From Herbiconiux ginsengi (lineage in GTDB: Bacteria > Actinomycetota > Actinomycetes > Actinomycetales > Microbacteriaceae), in assembly GCF_900107435.1 (NCBI RefSeq), contig NZ_FNPZ01000002.1, positions 124,001 through 188,000 on the forward strand: 64,000 nucleotides of DNA, read 5' to 3'. The notes below the pieces were generated by a model. The model had not been told where the DNA came from. It saw only the letters and a list, made by a program, of their open reading frames with translations, and ran no database searches. The translations under genes were made by a program, and so were the position numbers. Positions 52,744-61,333 of this stretch are shown here, piece by piece. Position 1 is the first letter of the stretch. Each line of letters starts with the position of its first letter.

Positions 52744-54054
52744 ATGGCCACCCCCAAGTCCGCAGACATCCTCGAGAAGGCAACGGCGCCTGACGAGGTC
52801 GAGTCGGCAGCGCAGCGCCCCACGGCCAAGCGCGCGCCGGCCAAGAAGACCGCAGCGAAGGCTGCCCCGAAGAAGGCCACCAAGGCGACCGCGAAGAGCG
52901 ACGACTCCGACGACATCGAGCCCGATGACGAGGTCGTCGTCGTCGACGACGACGCGGTCGAAGAGGTCGCCGACGACGTCGAGGTGGTCGTCGACGACAG
53001 CGACTCCGACGACACGGATGCCGACGGCGACGACAAGCCCGCCAAGCCGGCCGCCGCCGAGGCCCCGCTGCCGAGCGGTGCCCTCGTGCTCTCGCTGGTC
53101 GACGACGAAGACGACGTTCCCGTCTACTCCTCCACGATCACGGGCGCCACGGCCGATCCGGTCAAGGACTACCTGAAGCAGATCGGAAAGGTCGCGCTCC
53201 TGAACGCGGCCGAAGAGGTCGAACTCGCGATGCGCATCGAGGCGGGTCTGTTCGCCGAAGACAAGCTGGCGAACAGCGACAACCTGACGCCGACGCTCAA
53301 GCGTGAGCTGCAGTGGGTGGCGAAAGACGGCCAGCGGGCCAAGAGCCACCTGCTCGGCGCGAACCTGCGCCTCGTGGTCTCGCTCGCCAAGCGCTACACC
53401 GGTCGCGGCATGCAGTTCCTCGACCTCATCCAGGAAGGCAACCTGGGTCTCATCCGTGCCGTCGAGAAGTTCGACTACACCAAGGGCTTCAAGTTCTCGA
53501 CCTACGCCACCTGGTGGATCCGTCAGGCGATCACGCGTGCGATGGCCGACCAGGCGCGCACCATCCGCATCCCGGTGCACATGGTCGAGGTCATCAACAA
53601 GCTCGCCCGTGTGCAGCGCCAGATGCTGCAGGATCTCGGCCGTGAGCCCACGCCCGAAGAGCTCTCGCGCGAACTCGACATGACCCCGGAGAAGGTCGTC
53701 GAGGTGCAGAAGTACGGCCGTGAGCCCATCTCACTGCACACCCCCCTGGGTGAAGACGGCGACAGCGAGTTCGGCGACCTGATCGAAGACACCGAAGCGG
53801 TCGTCCCGGCCGACGCGGTGGGCTTCACGATGCTGCAGAAGCAGCTGGAATCGCTCCTCGACTCCCTCTCGGAGCGCGAGGCCGGCGTCATCCGGATGCG
53901 TTTCGGTCTCGGCGACGGCATGCCCAAGACCCTCGACCAGATCGGCGACACCTTCGGCGTGACGCGCGAGCGCATCCGTCAGATCGAGTCGAAGACGATG
54001 GCCAAGCTCCGTCACCCCTCGCGATCGCAGTCGCTGCGCGACTACCTCGAGTAG
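52744..54054 (+). CDS. sigA: Primary RNA polymerase sigma factor
   Basis: 436 residues. A Lys/Ala-rich N-terminus, then an acidic stretch ([20 protein letters not shown]) as in actinobacterial SigA. Region 1.2 is [16 protein letters not shown], region 2 carries [20 protein letters not shown], region 3 [17 protein letters not shown], region 4.2 [20 protein letters not shown]. It directs housekeeping transcription. The ATG at 52744 follows AAAGGTGAAGT. The 5' region contains TTGACA at about 52638 but no convincing -10 at the right distance. murT starts four bases after the stop. Confidence 0.96.
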   Translation: MATPKSADILEKATAPDEVESAAQRPTAKRAPAKKTAAKAAPKKATKATAKSDDSDDIEPDDEVVVVDDDAVEEVADDVEVVVDDSDSDDTDADGDDKPAKPAAAEAPLPSGALVLSLVDDEDDVPVYSSTITGATADPVKDYLKQIGKVALLNAAEEVELAMRIEAGLFAEDKLANSDNLTPTLKRELQWVAKDGQRAKSHLLGANLRLVVSLAKRYTGRGMQFLDLIQEGNLGLIRAVEKFDYTKGFKFSTYATWWIRQAITRAMADQARTIRIPVHMVEVINKLARVQRQMLQDLGREPTPEELSRELDMTPEKVVEVQKYGREPISLHTPLGEDGDSEFGDLIEDTEAVVPADAVGFTMLQKQLESLLDSLSEREAGVIRMRFGLGDGMPKTLDQIGDTFGVTRERIRQIESKTMAKLRHPSRSQSLRDYLE

Positions 54055-54058
54055 GCCG

Positions 54059-55348
54059 GTGGGGCTCCGCACTGCCACGGCCGTTCTCGTCGGGCGGGCC
54101 GTCCGTGTCGCCGCGCGCCTGCGCGGCGGCGGGTCGGCGATCCCCGGCAACATCGCGCTGAAGATCGATCCCGGGTTTCTCGAGCGCACCATCGCCCGCA
54201 TTCCCGATGGCGTCGTCGCGGTCTCCGGATCGAACGGCAAATCGACCACCACGAACATGCTCGCCGCCATCATGCGGCAGCACGGCCTGACGGTCTTCAC
54301 CAACCCGTCGGGCGGCAACCTCCCTCAGGGCATCGCGTCGGCGTTGCTCTCGGAGGTGTCGGTCAGCGGCCGGCTCGACTCCGACATCGCGATCCTCGAG
54401 GTGGACGAGGGCTACGGAACCCGGCTCGCCGAGTTGCTGAAGCCGCGTACGGTGCTGCTGCTGAACATCCAGATCGACCAGCTGAACCGCTACCACGAGC
54501 CCGATCGGGTGGCCGCGATGCTCGGCCGGGTCGCCGCCTCCGCCACCGAGGGTCTCGTGCTGAACCGGGAAGACAACTTCCTGGTCGACCTCGATCAGCG
54601 CATCCCGGCTCGCGACGGCCGGGCCGTGTCGTTCTTCGGCGGTGTGCCCGCGCTCGTGGACGCCGCGAGCCACGGCGTGGCGTCGGCCGACCGCTTCGGT
54701 GACTCCACCGTCGCACCCGGGTCGCGGCCGGCCGCGGTCGAGGTCGTCGCGCTCGAGGGCGCCCGGGCGGCGCTCGACATCGACGGCACCCTGGTCTCGG
54801 TGAAGCTGCCCGCCCGCGGCATGCACTACGCCCTCGATGCCGCCGGTGCCGCAGCTGCGGCACGCAGCGTGCTGGGCGATCGCTTCAAGCCGGAGTTGGT
54901 CACCCGTGCCCTCGACACCCTCGAGACGGTCTACGGTCGCGGCGAGTTGCTCGAGGTGGAGGGCGAGCAGATCGAGATCATCATGATGAAGAACCCGGCG
55001 AGCCTACAACTCAACCTCGACTCGCTCGAGGGCGCCCCCGAGCAGGTCTTCATGGCGGTCGACGAGGGCACCCCCGATCCGTCGTGGATCTACGACATCG
55101 ATTTCTCGGCGCTCGACCACGTCGACGGGATCACAGGATCGAAGGCCTGGCAGTTCGCGGTGCGCTTCGGCTACCTCGGCATCCCGGTCGGCTCCGTAGA
55201 CCTCGACGTGAAAGCCGCTTTGAAGGCCTTTCTCGCCCTGCCCGCTCCCACCACCGGCCACAAGGTGATGATCCTGAACTACGAGCAGATGATGCTGATC
55301 CGCAAGATCCTGGGCTTCAAGGAGCTCGAGGGCGGGGGACAACCGTGA
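54059..55348 (+). CDS. murT: MurT-like Mur ligase without the zinc ribbon
   Basis: 429 residues from a GTG start. The Mur-ligase ATP site is SGSNGKSTTTNML and the ligase core continues with ILEVDEGYG and LNIQIDQLNRYHEPDR. The C-terminal DUF1727 part has MMKNPASLQLNLDSL and DPSWIYDIDFSAL, which keeps the Asp that completes the GatD triad in S. aureus. The family normally has a Cys4 zinc ribbon in the central domain; this protein has no cysteine at all. It ends in a GTGA overlap with gatD. Normally the pair amidates D-Glu of lipid II; see the finding. Confidence 0.88.
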   Translation: MGLRTATAVLVGRAVRVAARLRGGGSAIPGNIALKIDPGFLERTIARIPDGVVAVSGSNGKSTTTNMLAAIMRQHGLTVFTNPSGGNLPQGIASALLSEVSVSGRLDSDIAILEVDEGYGTRLAELLKPRTVLLLNIQIDQLNRYHEPDRVAAMLGRVAASATEGLVLNREDNFLVDLDQRIPARDGRAVSFFGGVPALVDAASHGVASADRFGDSTVAPGSRPAAVEVVALEGARAALDIDGTLVSVKLPARGMHYALDAAGAAAAARSVLGDRFKPELVTRALDTLETVYGRGELLEVEGEQIEIIMMKNPASLQLNLDSLEGAPEQVFMAVDEGTPDPSWIYDIDFSALDHVDGITGSKAWQFAVRFGYLGIPVGSVDLDVKAALKAFLALPAPTTGHKVMILNYEQMMLIRKILGFKELEGGGQP

Positions 55349-56079
55349 CTCTGCGCATCCTGCACCTCTTCCCGCGCCTCCTCGGCCTGAACGGAGAGAG
55401 CGGTAACGTCGAGATCCTCCGGCTCCGATCGGAGTGGCGCGGGCTGCCGGTCGAGGTCATCAGCTACGACGGGGGCGATCCGCTCCGCTTCGACGAGGCG
55501 GACCTCGTGTTCATCGGCAGCGGCCCCGTCTCGGCCGAGGTTCGCGCGCATCCGCTCGTGCTCGGCATCGGTGCCGAATTGCGGGCTCTGGCTTCTGACG
55601 GCGTGCCGTTCCTGGCGATCGGCGCCGGCTTCCAGCTGCTCGGCGAGACTGTGACGCTCGAGGGCGGCGAGGTGCTCGAGGGCGCCGGCGTCTTCCCGGT
55701 CACCACCCGCCACGGCGGGATCCGGGTGGTCGGCGACTTCGTGGTGGAGTCAGCGCGGCTCGGCACAGTCGTGGGCTTCGAGAACCGCGGCTCGTTCGTC
55801 GACGTGGGAGGGCATCGGACGCTCGGCCGAGTCGTCTACGGGCGCGGCAACACCGAGACCCCCGGCGAGGAGGGCTTCTGGGAGGACAACCTCCTCGGCA
55901 CCCACCTGCACGGCCCCGTGCTGGCGAACAACCCCGGCCTCGCCGACTCCCTGCTCGACACCGCTCGCTCGCGCCGCGGCCTGTCGTACATCGACGCCGC
56001 CCCCGAGGCCCTGCGCGTGGTCGACGATCGGGCCCGCCACGCTCGGGAGACGATTGCGGCGGCCCCGCTCAGCGAATAG
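55345..56079 (+). CDS. gatD: GatD-like class I amidotransferase with catalytic Cys replaced
   Basis: 244 residues from a GTG overlapping the murT stop. The CobB/CobQ-like glutaminase fold is clear: LFPRLLGLNGESGNVEIL, LVFIGSGPVS, PFLAIGAGFQLLGE and LLGTHLHGPVLANNP with the catalytic-type His. At residue 94 the codon is GCC (Ala) where GatD has its nucleophile Cys (GxCxGxQ motif). No other Cys exists in the protein. Glutamine hydrolysis is therefore not expected. The frame is otherwise intact. Confidence 0.88.
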   Translation: MTLRILHLFPRLLGLNGESGNVEILRLRSEWRGLPVEVISYDGGDPLRFDEADLVFIGSGPVSAEVRAHPLVLGIGAELRALASDGVPFLAIGAGFQLLGETVTLEGGEVLEGAGVFPVTTRHGGIRVVGDFVVESARLGTVVGFENRGSFVDVGGHRTLGRVVYGRGNTETPGEEGFWEDNLLGTHLHGPVLANNPGLADSLLDTARSRRGLSYIDAAPEALRVVDDRARHARETIAAAPLSE

Positions 56080-56081
56080 CA

Positions 56082-56155
56082 GCTAGAAATTACGCAAATA
56101 GTGAGGACCGACCCCATATAGGGCGTCGGTCCTCACTATTTGCGTAATAACTAGC
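56082..56155. terminator. Very long hairpin between gatD and parE
   Basis: A perfect 24-bp stem (56089-56112 with 56125-56148) is flanked by five more pairs (GCTAG/CTAGC) after a two-base internal loop. The twelve-base loop can itself pair CCC/GGG. Both genes converge on it, so it is a strong bidirectional terminator. Confidence 0.85.
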
Positions 56156-56157
56156 AA

Positions 56158-58245
56158 TCAGACGTCGATGCGGTCACGCGACATGTTGTCGGAGCCGGCG
56201 ATGATGAACTCCTTGCGCGGGGCCACGTCGTCGCCCATCAGCAACTCGAACATCTTCTCCGCCACGGCGGCGTCGGCCACGCCCACCCGGCGCAGGGTGC
56301 GGAAGCGCTTGTCCATGGTGGTGGACGCGAGCTGGTCGGCATCCATCTCGCCGAGACCCTTGTAGCGCTGGATCGGGTCTTGGTACTTGCGGCCCGACTT
56401 CTTGAGCGCGGCGAGCACGGCGTTCAACTCGGCCTCGGAGTAGGTGTAGATCGTCTCGTTCGGCTTCGAGCCCGGGTTGATCGCCACCACCCGGTGCAAC
56501 GGCGGCACGGCGGCGTAGACCCGGCCGTCTTCGATCAGTGGCCGCATGTAGCGGAAGAACAGGGTGAGTAGGAGGGTGCGGATGTGCGCACCGTCGACAT
56601 CCGCGTCGCTCATCAGGATGATCTTGCCGTAGCGCGCCGCCGACAGATCGAAGGAGCGGCCGGAGCCCGCGCCGATGACCTGGATGATCGAGGCGCACTC
56701 GGCGTTCGAGAGCATGTCGGCGATCGACGCCTTCTGCACGTTGAGGATCTTGCCGCGGATGGGGAGCAGCGCCTGGAACTCGCTGTTGCGCGCGAGCTTC
56801 GCGGTGCCGAGGGCCGAGTCGCCCTCCACGATGAACAGCTCGCTCTGTGCCACGTCGGAGGATCGGCAGTCGACGAGCTTTGCCGGCAGCGTGGATGACT
56901 CGAGCGCGTTCTTGCGGCGCTGCGTCTCCTTGTGGGCGCGCGCCGAGATGCGCGACTTCATCTCGGCCACGACCTTGTCGAGCACGAGCGCCGACTGCGC
57001 CTTGTCGTCGCGTTTGGGAGAGCCGAAGCGGTCGGCCAGGCCCTTGGTGACCACCTGCGACACGATGGCGCGCACGGCCGGGGTGCCGAGCACCTCCTTG
57101 GTCTGGCCTTCGAATTGCGGTTCGGGCAGGCGCACGGTCAGCACGGCGGTGAGACCGGCGAGCACGTCTTCCTTGTCGAGCTTGTCGTTGCCGACCTTGA
57201 GGCGGCGGGCGTTGGCCTCGACGGCCTGCCGCAGGAACTTCAGTAGCCCGGCCTCGAAACCGGCCTGGTGGGTGCCGCCCTTCGGCGTCGAGATGATGTT
57301 CACGAAGCTGCGGAACTCGGTGTCGTAGCCGATGCCCCAGCGCATCGCGAGGTCGACCGCGCACTCGCGCGAGAGCTCGGTGGGCACCATCGCGCCGTGC
57401 TCCGAGAGCACCGGAACGGTCTCGGTGAACGTGCCCGTGCCCTGGATGCGCCAGGTGTCGGTGATGGGGGAGTCGGGAGCCAGGTGCTCCACGAACTCCG
57501 AGATGCCGCCCTCGAAGCGGAACGACTCGTGGCGCGGCTCCTCGCCCCGCTCGTCATCGATCGCGATCTTGAGTCCGGGCACGAGGAACGCGGTCTGACG
57601 GGCGCGCACGGTCAGCTCGTCGGTCTGGAACTCGGCACCGCGCGTGAAGATCTGGCGATCGGCCCAGTAGCGCACACGCGTACCGGTCTTGGCACGGGCC
57701 ACCTTGCCGACCACCCGCAGTTCGCTCTTCTTCTCGAACGGCGTGAAGGGCGCATCCGGGCTCGCCGGGCCGCCCTTGTCGTCGAAGATGCCGGGCTCGC
57801 CCCGGTGGAACGACATGGCCCAGGTCTTGCCGTCGCGGTCGACCTCGACGTCGAGGCGCTCGGAGAGGGCGTTGACGACGGAGGCGCCGACACCGTGCAG
57901 ACCGCCGGAGGCCGCGTACGATCCCGAACCGAACTTGCCGCCGGCGTGCAGCTTGGTGAAGACCACCTCGACACCGGAGAGCCCGGTCTTCGGCTCGATG
58001 TCGACCGGGATGCCGCGGGCGGTGTCGCGCACCTCGACGCTGCCGTCGTCGTGCAGCACCACGTCGATGTCGGTGCCGAACCCGCCGAGCGCTTCGTCGA
58101 CCGAGTTGTCGATGATCTCCCAGAGGCAGTGCATCAGACCGCGGGAGTCGGTGGAGCCGATGTACATGCCGGGCCGCTTGCGAACCGCCTCGAGGCCTTC
58201 GAGAACGGACAGGTGCCGGGCAGAGTAGTCGGACGGTGATGCCAC
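56158..58245 (-). CDS. parE: Type II topoisomerase subunit B (ParE-like)
   Basis: 695 residues from a GTG with GGAG five bases upstream. The GHKL ATPase domain shows EIIDNSVDEALGG, GRGI-like ARGIPVD and GGLHGVGASVVNALS. The TOPRIM domain has IVEGDSALGTAK and MSDADVDGAHIRTL; the C-terminus ends RKEFIIAGSDNMSRDRIDV. As it is paired with a gyrA-like gene near sigA rather than at the origin, I call it ParE, the topoisomerase IV-type set; gyrB is the alternative label. Confidence 0.92.
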   Translation of the reverse strand: MASPSDYSARHLSVLEGLEAVRKRPGMYIGSTDSRGLMHCLWEIIDNSVDEALGGFGTDIDVVLHDDGSVEVRDTARGIPVDIEPKTGLSGVEVVFTKLHAGGKFGSGSYAASGGLHGVGASVVNALSERLDVEVDRDGKTWAMSFHRGEPGIFDDKGGPASPDAPFTPFEKKSELRVVGKVARAKTGTRVRYWADRQIFTRGAEFQTDELTVRARQTAFLVPGLKIAIDDERGEEPRHESFRFEGGISEFVEHLAPDSPITDTWRIQGTGTFTETVPVLSEHGAMVPTELSRECAVDLAMRWGIGYDTEFRSFVNIISTPKGGTHQAGFEAGLLKFLRQAVEANARRLKVGNDKLDKEDVLAGLTAVLTVRLPEPQFEGQTKEVLGTPAVRAIVSQVVTKGLADRFGSPKRDDKAQSALVLDKVVAEMKSRISARAHKETQRRKNALESSTLPAKLVDCRSSDVAQSELFIVEGDSALGTAKLARNSEFQALLPIRGKILNVQKASIADMLSNAECASIIQVIGAGSGRSFDLSAARYGKIILMSDADVDGAHIRTLLLTLFFRYMRPLIEDGRVYAAVPPLHRVVAINPGSKPNETIYTYSEAELNAVLAALKKSGRKYQDPIQRYKGLGEMDADQLASTTMDKRFRTLRRVGVADAAVAEKMFELLMGDDVAPRKEFIIAGSDNMSRDRIDV

Positions 58246-58269
58246 CGGGTCTCCTTCGGGAATCGCGAG

Positions 58270-58287
58270 GGAACGCACGGGCGTTCC
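58270..58287. promoter_or_regulatory. Inverted repeat upstream of parE
   Basis: GGAACGC-ACGG-GCGTTCC is a perfect 7-bp dyad with a 4-bp spacer, 24 bp before the parE start. It could be an operator or a leader hairpin. Its GAAC-N8-GTTC spacing does not match the LexA box. Confidence 0.35.
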
Positions 58288-58454
58288 GATCTCCAAGGCT
58301 AACCGCCCCGGATGGGCTCACCGGCGTACGACACCCTCGGTGTATTCCCGGTACGCGCACAGCGAAACACAGCGGATTGTGGCTTGGCCGTTACAGAACA
58401 GTGCTTTGATGTGACTACCAGCCAGTTCACGTTCGAGTCGCTAAGGAGCCGAAG

Positions 58455-58688
58455 ATGCAGTCAGTTGCAGCAGAAACCAGCGCTGTGTCCGATCTGGAGA
58501 ACGCCTATCAGCTCACAGCGGCCGACCGTTGTGACAGTTGTGGTGCCCAGGCCTACATCCGCGTCGACATGCCCTCGGGTGGCGAGCTCCTGTTCTGCGC
58601 CCACCACGGGCGCAAATACCAGGAGAAGCTCTCCCAGGTGGCCACCGGATGGCACGACGAGTCAGCGAAGCTGAACGAGCGCCCCTAA
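58455..58688 (+). CDS. DUF7455 small zinc-binding protein
   Basis: 77 residues. Cys and His are arranged CDSCGAQAYIRV...LLFCAHHGRKY, a zinc-site pattern. The family is small, conserved in actinobacteria and typically located between the two topoisomerase subunit genes or next to sigA, as here. AAGGAG precedes the ATG by six bases. Function unknown. A terminator hairpin follows. Confidence 0.85.
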   Translation: MQSVAAETSAVSDLENAYQLTAADRCDSCGAQAYIRVDMPSGGELLFCAHHGRKYQEKLSQVATGWHDESAKLNERP

Positions 58689-58699
58689 CCGGATTCCGA

Positions 58700-58739
58700 A
58701 AAGGCCCCACTGCGATCTGATCGCGGTGCGGGCCTTTTT
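58700..58739 (+). terminator. Rho-independent terminator after DUF7455
   Basis: AAAGGCCC pairs with GGGCCTTT around an inner stem CACTGCGATC/GATCGCGGTG, and TTTTT follows. It lies 12 bp after the DUF7455 stop and also faces the end of the convergent parC. Confidence 0.85.
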
Positions 58740-58757
58740 CGTTCGGCGGGGCCGGGG

Positions 58758-61235
58758 CTAGACGCGCGCCGTGCCGATCGAGCCCACCACGCCGCTGAGC
58801 GCCACACCGGAGGCGTCGCGCTTGGCGCCGGCGTCCGGGAGCGTGCGGGCTGCGCCATCCGTTCCCACGGCCAACGCGGGTGCGCGACCCGCCCACGCCA
58901 CGGTGAGCACGTCTTCACCCTTCAGGAAGCGGTGCGCGCGCACGCCGCCGGTGGCCCTGCCCTTCGGCGGGAACTCGGCGAAGTCGGAGACCTTGCCCGA
59001 TCCGGCATCCGTGCCCGCGAGGGTCGAGGTGCTGCCCGAGACGGTCACCACCACCGCGTCGTCGCCGTCGGGCACCGAGCCGAACCAGATCACGGATGCA
59101 CCCGGCCCGAGGTTGATGCCCGCCATGCCGCCCGCGGCCACGCCCTGGGGCCGCACGCTCGCCTGGAAGAAGCGCAGCAGCTGCGCATCCGAGGTGATGA
59201 ACACGAGCTCGTCTTCCTCGGCGTGCTGGGCGACCCCCACGACGGAATCGCCGGGCTTCAAGGCGATGACCTCGAAGTCGGGTCGTGCCGGATAGGCGCC
59301 GGGCGTGACCCGCTTGACCACGCCCTGGGCGGTGCCGAGCGCGATCGGCACGCTCGAGGTGAGCGAGACGAGCCCCACGATCTTCTCGCGCTTGGTGTCG
59401 ATGGCGAGGTAGTCGCCCACCTTCACGCCGGCACCGAGCTGCACCGAGTTCGCGGGCACCGCGGGCAGGTCCATCACGGGCATCCGGATGAGCCGGCCCG
59501 TATCGGTGATCGCGCCCACCTCCGAGCGGCGGGTGGTGTCGACCTGGCTGCGGATGGCATCGTGCTTGCTGCGCCGCACGGTGACCGTCGGTCCGTCGCC
59601 CCGCTCCTCGTCGCTCTCTTCGCGGTCGACCCGCACCACGCGCCCGGTGGTGCTGAGGAGCACGGTGCAGGGAACGTCGGCGACCTCCAGAACGGGCTGC
59701 GCCTTCTTCGACGTGGCGGCGAGGGAGGGTCTGGCCTCGGTGAGCAGGGTGCGCCGCGGAGTGCCGTACTTCTCCGCCACCTCCTCCAGCTCGTTGGACA
59801 CGGTGGCCCGGATGAGCGCGGGGTCGGCGAGCAGGGCCTCGAGCTGTGCGATCTCCTCGCGCAGCTTGTCGCGCTCGGCCTCGAGCTCGATCCGCGAGAA
59901 CCGGGTGAGCCGGCGCAGCCGCAGCTCGAGGATGTAGTCGGCCTGCAGCACGCTGAGCTCGAAGACGTCGATCAGTCGCACCCGTGCCTGATCGGTGTCG
60001 TCGCTCGTGCGGATGACCTGGATCACCTCGTCGATGTCGAGGATCGCGATGAGGAGGCCCTCGACCAGGTGCAGCCGCTCCCGCCGCCGCTCGAGACGGA
60101 AGCGGGTGCGCCGGGTCACGACCTCGATGCGGTGGTTGACGTAGACGATGAGCAGGTCGCGGAGTCCGAGGGTGAGCGGACCGCCGTCGACTAGGGCGAC
60201 GTTGTTGATGTTGAAGCTGTCTTCGAGCGGGGTGAGCTTGTAGAGCTGCTCGAGCACGGCCTCGGGGTTGAACCCGGTCTTGATGCCGATCACGAGGCGC
60301 AGCCCGTGCGTGCGGTCGGTGAGGTCGGTGACGTCGCTGATGCCCTGGATCTTCTTCGACGTCACGCCGTCTTTGATCTTGGCGATCACCTTCTCGGGGC
60401 CCACGAGGTAAGGCAGCTCCGTCACCACGAGGCCGGTCTTGCGGGCGCTCAGGGTCTCGACCGAGACCTTCGCCCGCGTCTTGAAACTGCCGCGGCCGGT
60501 CTCGTAGGCGTCGCGCACACCGGCGAGACCCACGATGGTGCCGCCGCCCGGCAGGTCGGGCCCGGGGATGAACGACATCAGGTCGTCGAGGGAGGCATCC
60601 GGGTTCTCGATCAGGTAGCGCGCGCCGGCCACGACCTCGATCAGGTTGTGCGGAGCCATGTTCGTGGCCATGCCGACCGCGATGCCGCTCGCACCGTTCA
60701 CCAGGAGGTTCGGGATGGCCGCGGGCAGCACATCCGGCTGCACGAGCTGGTTGTCGTAGTTGGGGACGAAGTCGATGACGTCTTCGTCGATGTTCTCGAC
60801 CATCGCCATCGCGACCTGATCGAGGCGGGCCTCGGTGTAGCGGGAGGCGGCCGGTCCGTCGTCGAGGGAGCCGAAGTTGCCGTGGCCGTCGATCAGCGGA
60901 ACCCGCATCGTCCAGGCCTGGGCCAAGCGCACCAGGGCGTCGTAGATCGCGGTGTCGCCGTGCGGGTGGAGCTTTCCCATCACCTCGCCCACGACGCGAG
61001 CGCTCTTCACGTGACCGCGGTCGGGGCGCAGGCCCATGTCGCTCATCATGTAGAGGATGCGCCGCTGCACGGGCTTCAAGCCGTCGCGGGCATCGGGCAG
61101 CGCGCGGGAGTAGATGACCGAGTACGCGTATTCGAGGAACGAGTCCTGCATCTCCGTCGAGACGTCGACGTCGAGGATCTTCTCAGCGCCCGCGCCAGCA
61201 TCGGTGGACGTGGGATCGTTCGTGGCAGCTGTCAT
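58758..61235 (-). CDS. parC: Type II topoisomerase subunit A (ParC-like)
   Basis: 825 residues. The catalytic Tyr is in PAASRYTEARL, after the quinolone-pocket helix GEVMGKLHPHGDTAIYDAL. LRRLTRFSRIELEAERDKL is the coiled coil. The C-terminal beta-pinwheel has degenerate blades and no clear GyrA box (QRRGGKG), which favours ParC over GyrA. It forms the tetramer with the parE product to decatenate DNA. Confidence 0.92.
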   Translation of the reverse strand: MTAATNDPTSTDAGAGAEKILDVDVSTEMQDSFLEYAYSVIYSRALPDARDGLKPVQRRILYMMSDMGLRPDRGHVKSARVVGEVMGKLHPHGDTAIYDALVRLAQAWTMRVPLIDGHGNFGSLDDGPAASRYTEARLDQVAMAMVENIDEDVIDFVPNYDNQLVQPDVLPAAIPNLLVNGASGIAVGMATNMAPHNLIEVVAGARYLIENPDASLDDLMSFIPGPDLPGGGTIVGLAGVRDAYETGRGSFKTRAKVSVETLSARKTGLVVTELPYLVGPEKVIAKIKDGVTSKKIQGISDVTDLTDRTHGLRLVIGIKTGFNPEAVLEQLYKLTPLEDSFNINNVALVDGGPLTLGLRDLLIVYVNHRIEVVTRRTRFRLERRRERLHLVEGLLIAILDIDEVIQVIRTSDDTDQARVRLIDVFELSVLQADYILELRLRRLTRFSRIELEAERDKLREEIAQLEALLADPALIRATVSNELEEVAEKYGTPRRTLLTEARPSLAATSKKAQPVLEVADVPCTVLLSTTGRVVRVDREESDEERGDGPTVTVRRSKHDAIRSQVDTTRRSEVGAITDTGRLIRMPVMDLPAVPANSVQLGAGVKVGDYLAIDTKREKIVGLVSLTSSVPIALGTAQGVVKRVTPGAYPARPDFEVIALKPGDSVVGVAQHAEEDELVFITSDAQLLRFFQASVRPQGVAAGGMAGINLGPGASVIWFGSVPDGDDAVVVTVSGSTSTLAGTDAGSGKVSDFAEFPPKGRATGGVRAHRFLKGEDVLTVAWAGRAPALAVGTDGAARTLPDAGAKRDASGVALSGVVGSIGTARV

Positions 61236-61333
61236 TCCTGTGTTTCTCGAGCGTGTCGGGGTGGTTCCGGATGATTCCGGTCGGCGCGGAGGGCATCGGG
61301 CGACGACGAGGGTCGTGTGCCAGACTGGGCCGA

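Noticed and set aside
58270-58287. LexA box upstream of parE
   Set aside because: Actinobacterial SOS boxes have GAAC-N4-GTTC; here the halves are eight bases apart.
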